NCBI RefSeq assembly: GCF_007995095.1
Contig: NZ_VOPY01000002.1
Span: 310,001-374,000, forward strand
Reading direction: 5' to 3'
DNA from: Flavisphingopyxis soli
GTDB lineage: Bacteria > Pseudomonadota > Alphaproteobacteria > Sphingomonadales > Sphingomonadaceae
DNA: 64,000 nt
The position numbers and the translations under genes were made by a program. A model generated the notes under the pieces. That model saw only the letters and a list, made by a program, of their open reading frames with translations, did not search any database and was not told where the DNA came from. Position 1 is the stretch's first letter. Each line of letters opens with the position of its first letter. This document shows positions 57,931 to 64,000 of the stretch, piece after piece.

Positions 57931-59544
57931 ATGCTCGAATTCCCGCGCTGGAAGGTCATCGGCATCACGCTGCTGCTGATCTTCGGCATCTTGCTCGCCG
58001 TTCCCAGCATGTTGCCCGACAAGGTGGTCACGGCCTTCCCGTCGTGGATGCCGAGCGAACGGATCAACCTTGGCCTCGATCTCGCCGGGGGCAGCCACAT
58101 CATGCTCGAGGCGGATATCAACGACGTCCGCAAGCAGCGGCTCGATTCGATGGAAAAGACGATCCGCACCGTCCTGCGCGGTGAGCGCGGCAAGAGCGAG
58201 AATATCGCGATCGGCGGCCTCAGCCGCGCCAACGGCAAATTGTCGTTCATGGTCCGCGACGCGACCAAGGTCGACGAAGCGCGCGAGCGATTGAACAACC
58301 AGACCAAGGGTGCCGGACTTTCGGGCGAACGCGACTGGGATATCGAAGTCCGCGATTCGACGCGGATCATCATGACGCCGACCGAGGCGGGCACGCGCAA
58401 TTTCATCGACAACGCGATGGAAGCGGCGCGCGACATCGTCGATCGCCGCGTCAACGCGCTGGGCACGCGCGAGCCGACGATCGTCCGCCAGGGCGACGAC
58501 CGGATCGTCGTCCAGGTTCCCGGCCTCAGCGATCCGCAGGCATTGAAGGACCTGCTCGGCCAGACCGCGCGGCTCGAGTTCAAGATGGTCGAGCTCAACG
58601 CCAATCCCCAGGATCTCGCGAAGGGCATCGCGCCGGTCGGCAGCGAAATCGTTCCCTATCCCGGCAATCCCACCGGCGAGCCGGTGATCGCGGTCAAGCG
58701 CCAGGTGCTGATCTCGGGCGACCAGCTGGTCGATGCGCAGCAGCAGTTCGACCAGCAGGACAACCAGCCGGTCGTGTCGATCCGTTTCGACGCGCAAGGA
58801 TCGAACATCTTCGCGCGCACGACGCAGCAGAATGTCGGCAAGCCGTTTGCCATGCTGCTTGACGGCAAGGTGCTTTCGGCGCCGAACATCAACGAACCGA
58901 TCCTGGGCGGACAGGCGCAGATCAGCGGCAACTTCACGGTCGAAAGCGCCAACGCACTCGCCATCTCGCTGCGGTCGGGTTCGCTGCCGGTCAAATTGAA
59001 GGTCGTCGAGGAGCGCACGGTCAAGCCCGAGCTCGGCCAGGATTCGATCGACAAGGGCGCGCTCGCCGCGATCATCGCGACGATGGCGGTGCTGATCTTC
59101 ATGATCGTCACCTACGGCCGTTTCGGCGTCTATGCCGATGCCGCCCTCATCATCAACATCCTCCTGATCCTCGGCATCATGGCGCTGTTCAATGCGACGC
59201 TGACGCTGCCAGGCATTGCCGGCTTCGTCCTGACGATCGGCGCCGCGGTCGACGCCAACGTGCTGATCAACGAGCGGATCCGCGAAGAGGTCAAGCGCGG
59301 GCGACGACCGATCGATGCGGTCCAGGTCGGTTACAAGGAGGCCAGTCGCGCGATTTTCGATGCCAACATCACCAACGTCATTGCCGCCGCGCTGATGTTC
59401 TGGTTCGGCACCGGGCCGATCAAGGGCTTTGCCGTCGTCCTGACGATCGGCATCGTCACCTCGGTGTTCACCGCGGTGACCGTCAGCCGGATGTTCGTCG
59501 CCGGATGGTTGCGCAGCGCGCGCCCGTCGAAACTCGTCATTTAA
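57931..59544 (+). CDS. secD: Protein translocase subunit SecD
   Basis: 537 residues. The N-terminal membrane helix (residues 6-25) and the large periplasmic P1 region (GLDLAGGSHIMLEADIND) are followed by five membrane helices that contain the RND-type segments GAAVDANVLINERIREEVKRG and IGIVTSVFTAVTVSRMF. SecD with SecF uses the proton-motive force to pull preproteins out of SecYEG. The secF ATG lies 12 bases after the stop. Confidence 0.96.
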   Translation: MLEFPRWKVIGITLLLIFGILLAVPSMLPDKVVTAFPSWMPSERINLGLDLAGGSHIMLEADINDVRKQRLDSMEKTIRTVLRGERGKSENIAIGGLSRANGKLSFMVRDATKVDEARERLNNQTKGAGLSGERDWDIEVRDSTRIIMTPTEAGTRNFIDNAMEAARDIVDRRVNALGTREPTIVRQGDDRIVVQVPGLSDPQALKDLLGQTARLEFKMVELNANPQDLAKGIAPVGSEIVPYPGNPTGEPVIAVKRQVLISGDQLVDAQQQFDQQDNQPVVSIRFDAQGSNIFARTTQQNVGKPFAMLLDGKVLSAPNINEPILGGQAQISGNFTVESANALAISLRSGSLPVKLKVVEERTVKPELGQDSIDKGALAAIIATMAVLIFMIVTYGRFGVYADAALIINILLILGIMALFNATLTLPGIAGFVLTIGAAVDANVLINERIREEVKRGRRPIDAVQVGYKEASRAIFDANITNVIAAALMFWFGTGPIKGFAVVLTIGIVTSVFTAVTVSRMFVAGWLRSARPSKLVI

Positions 59545-59556
59545 GGGATTAGACCC

Positions 59557-60525
59557 ATGCGTTTGCTCAAGCTCGTCCCCGACGATACCAACATCGCCTT
59601 CCTCAAATGGCGCAATGTCGCGATGGCGATCGGCGTCAGCATGATCATCGCTTCGCTCGCGCTGACCTTCGTGCGCGGGCTCAACATGGGCGTGGATTTC
59701 GTCGGCGGCCAATCGACCCGCGTCGAATTCTCCAAGCCGGTCGACATCACCGACGTCCGCAACAAGGCCGACGCGATCGGCATCGGCGAGGCGACGGTGC
59801 AGGAATTCGGCAGCGCCAACGAGGTGCTGATCCGCACGCCGGTGCCCAAGGGCGGCGATGATTCGGCCAATGCCGCCGCCGACAAGCTTCGCGCGGGCAT
59901 CCTCAAGGCCTATCCCGATGCCAAGGTCGGCAGCGTCGATACCGTGTCGGGCAAGGTGTCGGGCGAATTGCTGCAAACCGGTGCGCTGAGCCTGGCGCTC
60001 GCGATGCTGGCAATTTCGATCTACATCTGGTTCCGCTTCGAATGGCAGTTCGGTGCGGGCGCGCTGTTCGCGCTGTTCCACGATGTTTCGCTGACCTTCG
60101 GGTTCTTCGCGCTGACGCAGCTCGAGTTCAATCTCAACATCGTTGCCGCGCTGCTGACGATCATCGGCTATTCGCTCAACGATACGATCGTCGTATTCGA
60201 CCGGATTCGCGAGAACCTGAAGAAATACCGCAAGATGGACATGACCGCCTTGCTCGACCTCAGCGTCAACGAGACGCTGGCGCGCACCGTGATGACGTCG
60301 CTGACGATGATCATCGCGCTGGTCGCGCTGCTGATCTGGGGCCCGGCGGTGATCTTCGGCTTTACCGCGGCGATGCTGCTCGGCCTGTTCGTCGGCACCT
60401 ATTCGAGCGTCTACATGGCGGCGCCGTGGCTGATCTGGCTGCATGTCAAATCGGACAGCTTCGTGCCGGTCGATGGCGGCATCGGCACCGCCGAGCGTGT
60501 CGCCGACGACGGCGCACGGGTCTGA
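59557..60525 (+). CDS. secF: Protein translocase subunit SecF
   Basis: 322 residues. The N-terminal helix and LNMGVDFVGGQSTRVEFS are followed by the membrane domain with ALFHDVSLTFGFFALTQLEF, TIIGYSLNDTIVVFDRIREN and NETLARTVMTSLTMIIAL. SecF acts with SecD. The Mth938-like gene starts 7 bases downstream, an arrangement seen in many alphaproteobacteria. Confidence 0.96.
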   Translation: MRLLKLVPDDTNIAFLKWRNVAMAIGVSMIIASLALTFVRGLNMGVDFVGGQSTRVEFSKPVDITDVRNKADAIGIGEATVQEFGSANEVLIRTPVPKGGDDSANAAADKLRAGILKAYPDAKVGSVDTVSGKVSGELLQTGALSLALAMLAISIYIWFRFEWQFGAGALFALFHDVSLTFGFFALTQLEFNLNIVAALLTIIGYSLNDTIVVFDRIRENLKKYRKMDMTALLDLSVNETLARTVMTSLTMIIALVALLIWGPAVIFGFTAAMLLGLFVGTYSSVYMAAPWLIWLHVKSDSFVPVDGGIGTAERVADDGARV

Positions 60526-60532
60526 GCGCGCG

Positions 60533-60925
60533 ATGACGATCGCGCTTCGCCGTGACGAAGCGGGCAGCGGTCCGATCGTCGAGCGGATCGAAGGCGGCGG
60601 GTTTCGCACGCAGGAGCATTATTTCGCCGACGGCGTGATGCTGACCCCGCGCCGTGCAGAGACGTGGGCGGGAACGCACGATGCGGCGATGCTCGATCGG
60701 GCGGCGATCGGTCAGCTGCTGGCGATCTGGGGCGAGGGGCTGCCCGAATTCATTGTTCTGGGTACCGGCAGCACGCAGATATTCCCGTCAGGAGCGTTGC
60801 GTCGTGCGCTCGAGAGCGAAGGCATCGGGCTCGAGATCATGGATAGCCGCGCCGCGGCGCGCGCCTGGTCGGTGCTGCGCGCCGAGGACCGCGAGATCGC
60901 CGCACTGCTGTTGCCGCTGGCCTGA
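60533..60925 (+). CDS. Mth938-like domain protein (DUF498 / NDUFAF3-like)
   Basis: 130 residues from ATG 60533; a longer upstream frame overlaps secF and is not used. The domain shows VERIEGGGFRTQEHYFADGV, the family segment PEFIVLGTGSTQIFP and the C-terminal MDSRAAARAWSVLRAEDRE. Related mitochondrial proteins (NDUFAF3) assemble respiratory complex I; bacterial roles are not clear. Conserved linkage to secDF suggests membrane assembly. Confidence 0.88.
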   Translation: MTIALRRDEAGSGPIVERIEGGGFRTQEHYFADGVMLTPRRAETWAGTHDAAMLDRAAIGQLLAIWGEGLPEFIVLGTGSTQIFPSGALRRALESEGIGLEIMDSRAAARAWSVLRAEDREIAALLLPLA

Positions 60926-60939
60926 ACCCGCACCCCCAT

Positions 60940-61042
60940 CCGTATGTCCTGAGCAGCGCCGAAGGCGCGTATCGGAGGGCATCGGGGCACGCGGACCCAT
61001 CGTCCTTCGATACGGCCCTGCGGGCCTACCCAGGATGAACGG
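60940..61042. repeat. Inverted-repeat element with internal hairpins, between Mth938 and GT4
   Basis: The left arm (60940-60979, CCGTATGTCCTGAGCAGCGC onward) is complementary to the right arm (61001-61042, CGTCCTTCGATACGG onward) with several mismatches. Each arm has its own hairpin: CGCC-GAA-GGCG in the left and GGCCC-TGC-GGGCC in the right. It belongs to the same general class as the elements at 37027 and 56899. The right arm ends only a few bases from the GT4 stop codon. Confidence 0.65.
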
Positions 61043-61050
61043 GTCCTTGG

Positions 61051-62247
61051 CTATGTATCTGCGGGAGGTTCCGGCCGAGAAGGCATGGCTTGTGCGACCG
61101 ACTTCCAATGCGCCGCCAGTTCGCGGCCGTTCCTGCCCCAGTCGAAACGGTCGCGCACCGTTGCCGATACCGCCGCTTGCGTCGGCGGATCGGCGAGGAT
61201 GGCTGAGACTGCCGCAACGATTTCCTCGACATCCCAGCCGACGATCCGACCGGCGACGGGATCGCGCACCAGCTCGCGCGCGCCGCCAGCGTCGGTGATG
61301 ACGAGCGGCGTGCCGCAGGCGAGCGATTCGATCCAGGCGTTGGCGAGGCCTTCGCTGTTCGAAGGCATCACGGTGACATCGGCGGCAGCGTAGAGCGCGG
61401 GGAGGTCGGCATTGGCGACGGGGCCGAGAAACTGGACACGTCCGGCGACGCCCAGATCGCGCGCGAGGGCGCGGTAATCGGCTTCGCGTTCACCGCGTCC
61501 GGCGATCAGCAAGGTCGCCCCGGGCAGATCGCGCAGCGCCGCGATGACGAGATCCTGGCGCTTGCGTTCGATCAGCGCGCCGACGCACAGGAGCACGGGA
61601 CCCGACAGGCCGCGCGCGGTCTTGGCGGCGGTCCGGTCGAGCGGGCGGAAGCGATCGTGATCGAGGCCGGTATAATGAACCACAATCTTGTCCGCATCCA
61701 TGCCGAGCGCGACCATGTCGGCCTTGAGCGCTTCGGAGACGGCCAGCGAGCGCGCGGCCGCGGCGCCCGTCGCGCGGACCTGTTCGGAACTGTGTTTGCG
61801 ATGGCCCCAATGGCTGATGTCGGCGCCGCGCGCCTTGGCGATAAAGGGCACGCCTAACTTGGTGCCAATGCGCATCGCGGCGGGGCCGTCGGGATAATAG
61901 AATTGCGCGTCGATCAGGTCGGGCGCGAGCTGCCGGGCCAGCGGCATGACTGCGCGCGCGATGAGAGCAGGATTCCAGCGGCCGCTGAGGCCCGGAAGCA
62001 GGCGAAAGCGCGGGCGGTGGACGGTGAGACCGTGGCGCAGTTCGACGTGCGGCAGGTTGGCAAGCGCGGCGTAGCGCGGATGCGCCGACAGCGGCCATGG
62101 CGGCAGGCCGAGCGGGGCGACGACGGTGAGGTCGATCGCATCGTCCTTCGCCGCTTCGCGCAGCGATCGTTCGACGAAGCCGCCGAAATCGGGCCGCGTC
62201 GCATCGGGAAACAGCGTCGCGATCGACAGGACGCGGAGCCGCGCCAT
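61051..62247 (-). CDS. Glycosyltransferase family 4
   Basis: 398 residues, Rossmann-type GT-B. The N-domain begins LRVLSIATLFPDATRPDFGG, a usual start of GT4 enzymes of exopolysaccharide synthesis. The C-domain has LCVGALIERKRQDLVIAAL, VQFLGPVANADLPALYAAAD and the nucleotide-sugar-binding VMPSNSEGLANAWIESLACG, with the E-x7-E glutamates of retaining GT4s. Donor and acceptor sugars are unknown. It is encoded 2 bases after the XRE gene on the same strand. Confidence 0.9.
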   Translation of the reverse strand: MARLRVLSIATLFPDATRPDFGGFVERSLREAAKDDAIDLTVVAPLGLPPWPLSAHPRYAALANLPHVELRHGLTVHRPRFRLLPGLSGRWNPALIARAVMPLARQLAPDLIDAQFYYPDGPAAMRIGTKLGVPFIAKARGADISHWGHRKHSSEQVRATGAAAARSLAVSEALKADMVALGMDADKIVVHYTGLDHDRFRPLDRTAAKTARGLSGPVLLCVGALIERKRQDLVIAALRDLPGATLLIAGRGEREADYRALARDLGVAGRVQFLGPVANADLPALYAAADVTVMPSNSEGLANAWIESLACGTPLVITDAGGARELVRDPVAGRIVGWDVEEIVAAVSAILADPPTQAAVSATVRDRFDWGRNGRELAAHWKSVAQAMPSRPEPPADT

Positions 62248-62249
62248 GC

Positions 62250-62813
62250 CTAGAGGTCGCGGACCAGCCGCGCCGCAACCGCCAGCCAGGGCGGATTGGC
62301 GACGACATGCTGGCGCGTGCCCGTGCCGAGCGGGAGGAGGTGGAGCTTCTCGCCATCCATGCCGATCAACCGGCCGAAGACGAAGCGCCCCGCCGGACGC
62401 GGGACGAGGACGTCGCGGTTAAGCGCGCTCGCATAATCGTCGGCCTTGAGCGGGCGGCACCAGACATGGTCGCCGCTGCGATAGTCGCCGACCCCGCCGG
62501 TCACGCGCAGCGCGAGCATGTCTTCGCCGATTCGCTGCGGACTGAGCGGCTCTGGCCGCGTCGGCGCGTGCGCACCGTCGGGGGTGAGCAGCGCGGTGAC
62601 TTCGTGCTGCGTCTCGTCGGGCATGCTGACGAGTTCGGCCGACGACACGCTAAGCGCATCGGCAATGCGGTTGAGCCAGTCGATCGACAGCGTCCGCGTG
62701 CCCGTTTCGAGCCGCCCGATCGTCTGCGGCGTGGTCGGCGGATCGCAGCGCCGGGCGACGTCATCGAGCGTCAGCCGTTTGGCGCGGCGGACCGAGCGGA
62801 TCGAATTGATCAT
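62250..62813 (-). CDS. XRE-family regulator with S24/LexA-like C-terminus
   Basis: 187 residues. The N-terminal HTH is RRAKRLTLDDVARRCDPPTT (residues 9-28) with PQTIGRLETGTRTLSIDWLN. The C-terminal half has EDMLALRVTGGVGDYRSGDH, which resembles S24/peptidase-like dimerisation domains, but I see no clear Ser-Lys dyad, so self-cleavage is doubtful. GGGAG precedes the ATG. An overlapping pair of palindromes lies 10-33 bases upstream and could be its own operator. Confidence 0.8.
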   Translation of the reverse strand: MINSIRSVRRAKRLTLDDVARRCDPPTTPQTIGRLETGTRTLSIDWLNRIADALSVSSAELVSMPDETQHEVTALLTPDGAHAPTRPEPLSPQRIGEDMLALRVTGGVGDYRSGDHVWCRPLKADDYASALNRDVLVPRPAGRFVFGRLIGMDGEKLHLLPLGTGTRQHVVANPPWLAVAARLVRDL

Positions 62814-62822
62814 TGCAGGCTC

Positions 62823-62846
62823 CCGTATGCATGAACCGATACGGTT
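62823..62846. promoter_or_regulatory. Overlapping palindromes between XRE regulator and DUF6456 gene
   Basis: CCGTAT (62823-62828) and ATACGG (62839-62844) are inverted repeats; AACCG-ATA-CGGTT (62834-62846) is a second palindrome sharing bases with it. They lie in the 97-base divergent region and are candidate operators. Confidence 0.45.
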
Positions 62847-62910
62847 TGTTCTTTCCTACAATTTGTTCCCAATGGCAAGGCTCTGGCGATTCGATCGAAC
62901 AGGAGTCGTC

Positions 62911-63441
62911 ATGCCCCGAACCAAGTCGCTTGCCCGTCGCAATGTCCCCGCCGCCGCCAATCGGACGCTGGTCGACCGACCACATCCCGACGACCGGATC
63001 GATCCCGGCAAGGCGGGGCGACCGGGGACAGTTCGCCGCGTGACCGTGAACCTGCGCGAGAACCCGATCGACTGGCTCCATGCGCGCGGCCATCTGAACG
63101 ACCGGCAGTTCGCCGCAGGAGCGCGGTTGCGAACCGACTTCGAACGCGCGCAGCTTGGCGCGCGCACGACGATGCAGTGGGACGGGGCAGGGACGGGCGG
63201 AGGACGTCGCGGAGCGCCGGGCGCGCCCGATCGTTCGGCCAAGGCGATCGATGCCAAGCGGAGGTTCGAGGGTGCTCTGGCCGCCGCCGGGCCAGGCCTG
63301 TCCGACATATTGTGGCGGATCGCGTGCGAGGGCGAAGCGATGGGAGCGGCGGAAAAGGGACTTGGCTGGCCGAGCCGGTCGGGGCGTTTGGTGCTGACGC
63401 TCGCGCTCGACCGCGTCGCGGGGTTCTACGGCCTGGGCTAG
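62911..63441 (+). CDS. DUF6456 domain protein
   Basis: 176 residues from ATG 62911, with AGGAG five bases upstream; longer frames upstream cross the divergent gene and are not used. Conserved DUF6456 parts are NLRENPIDWLHARGHLNDRQ, FAAGARLRTDFERAQLGART and LWRIACEGEAMGAAEKGLGW, and it ends LTLALDRVAGFYGLG. The C-terminal part looks helical, possibly DNA- or regulator-binding. It is divergent from the XRE gene, so the two may be functionally linked. The function is unknown. Confidence 0.8.
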   Translation: MPRTKSLARRNVPAAANRTLVDRPHPDDRIDPGKAGRPGTVRRVTVNLRENPIDWLHARGHLNDRQFAAGARLRTDFERAQLGARTTMQWDGAGTGGGRRGAPGAPDRSAKAIDAKRRFEGALAAAGPGLSDILWRIACEGEAMGAAEKGLGWPSRSGRLVLTLALDRVAGFYGLG

Positions 63442-64000
63442 TTGCCCAGCGTCTCGACCATTTCAGCGAGTTCGAGCCAGCGTTCCTCGGCCGCGTCCTT
63501 TTCGCGTTGCAGTTCGGTCAGCTGAGCCGTCAGCTTTTCGAACAATTCGGGATCGTTGCCGTAGAGGTCGGGATTCGACAGGTTGGTCTCGACCTCGGCG
63601 ATGCGCGCCTCGATCTCCTCGACCCGGCCGGGCAGCAGGTCGTAGTCGCGCTGGTCCTTGTAGCTCAGCTTGGCGGGACGTTGCGCCGACGGTGCGTGGG
63701 CAGGCGAGCCGGCCTGCTTCGACCGGCCTTTCGTCTTGGCGGATTGCTGCGGACGGCGTTTGGCTTCCCAGTCGGCATAGCCGCCCGCGACGATGTCGAC
63801 GGTGCCGGAGCCATCGAGGCCGAGCGTGACGGTGACGGTACGGTCGAGAAAGTCGCGGTCGTGGCTGACGATGAGGACGGTGCCGTCGTAGTCGGCGATC
63901 ACTTCCTGCAGCAGGTCGAGCGTTTCGAGGTCGAGATCGTTGGTCGGTTCGTCGAGGACGAGCAGATTCGACGCGCGGGCGAACTCGCGCGCCAGCAGGA
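63438..64000 (-). CDS. uup: ABC-F family ATPase (Uup-like), truncated at window edge
   Basis: The frame runs off the right edge and is in frame from 64000 down to the stop at 63438-63440. The visible part contains the second nucleotide-binding domain end: LVLDEPTNDLDLETLDLL (Walker B and D-loop) and TVLIVSHDRDFLDR (H-loop), a Lys/Ala-rich linker and a C-terminal coiled coil (DLLPGRVEEIEARIAEVETN and AEERWLELAEMVETLGN), as in Uup. Uup-type proteins act on ribosomes or DNA. The two stop codons overlap by four bases with DUF6456. Confidence 0.9.
   Translation of the reverse strand, partial: LLAREFARASNLLVLDEPTNDLDLETLDLLQEVIADYDGTVLIVSHDRDFLDRTVTVTLGLDGSGTVDIVAGGYADWEAKRRPQQSAKTKGRSKQAGSPAHAPSAQRPAKLSYKDQRDYDLLPGRVEEIEARIAEVETNLSNPDLYGNDPELFEKLTAQLTELQREKDAAEERWLELAEMVETLGN

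Noticed and set aside
57338-57979. Forward frame over the yajC region
   Set aside because: It lies in a different frame from yajC and has the composition of a shadow of GC-rich coding sequence.
57838-60609. 923-residue reverse-strand frame over secD-secF
   Set aside because: Very rich in Asp, Arg and His, as expected for the antisense of GC-rich genes; secD and secF are clear.
62848-62870. Possible second SOS box between the XRE regulator and DUF6456 (two GTTC)
   Set aside because: The spacing between the GTTC halves is well above the required 7 bases.

Overview
The window is a GC-rich, densely packed chromosomal segment from an alphaproteobacterium, most likely a member of the Sphingomonadales (Sphingomonas-like). 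The evidence is the gene repertoire and order: chvI-chvG-hprK-rapZ-EIIA-HPr divergent from pckA, CckA, an HdaA-type DnaA regulator before ppk1/ppx, lptD-surA-pdxA-rsmA, DUF6456 and DUF3597 proteins, an alphaproteobacterial GTTC-N7-GTTC SOS box in front of recA, and intergenic palindromic repeats of the kind common in sphingomonads. Assignment is by recognition of families, not by database search.

Layout. 0-2 kb: the end of an unknown gene and two lipoproteins. 2-9 kb: a reverse-strand run encoding a two-component system (ChvI/ChvG), HPr kinase, RapZ, a mannose-type EIIA, HPr and a SpoU methyltransferase, with PEP carboxykinase divergent from it. 9-13.5 kb: DUF3597, NfeD and SPFH membrane proteins, a CitE-like lyase and an M28 peptidase. 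13.6-24.6 kb: guaB, rsmB, a TPR protein, the lptD-surA-pdxA-rsmA envelope/ribosome operon, pepA and ndk. 24.6-29.8 kb: a GNAT enzyme, an AT-rich orphan gene, a PurN-YjbR fusion, purM, a membrane-anchored protein and hdaA. 29.8-38.9 kb: ppk1-ppx, an I78-type lipoprotein, rnd, aspS, ppk2 and a YeiH exporter. 38.9-49.4 kb: lytic transglycosylase, dapA-smpB-DUF2062, an M13 peptidase, cckA, a receiver protein and recA. 49.5-55.1 kb: GST, M24 peptidase, a diacylglycerol-kinase-like protein and alaS. 55.1-57.5 kb is the accessory-looking part: a HigBA toxin-antitoxin pair, a GTA/phage-type holin and GH108 endolysin, tRNA-Pro(GGG), and an unusual array of tandem hairpins. 57.5-64 kb: yajC-secD-secF-Mth938, a glycosyltransferase, an XRE/S24-like regulator divergent from a DUF6456 protein, and the C-terminal part of an ABC-F ATPase.

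Themes. The PTS proteins form a regulatory rather than a sugar-importing set (no membrane EIIB/EIIC is seen) and sit beside pckA, a control point for PEP supply. Polyphosphate metabolism is represented three times (ppk1, ppx, ppk2). Cell-envelope assembly (lptD, surA, secDF-yajC, transglycosylase, lipoproteins) is heavily represented. Most of the window is ordinary core genome; the best candidates for something less described are the structured tandem repeat after tRNA-Pro (57114-57225), the isolated holin/endolysin pair next to HigBA, the AT-rich orphan at 25175-25726, and the PurN-YjbR fusion.
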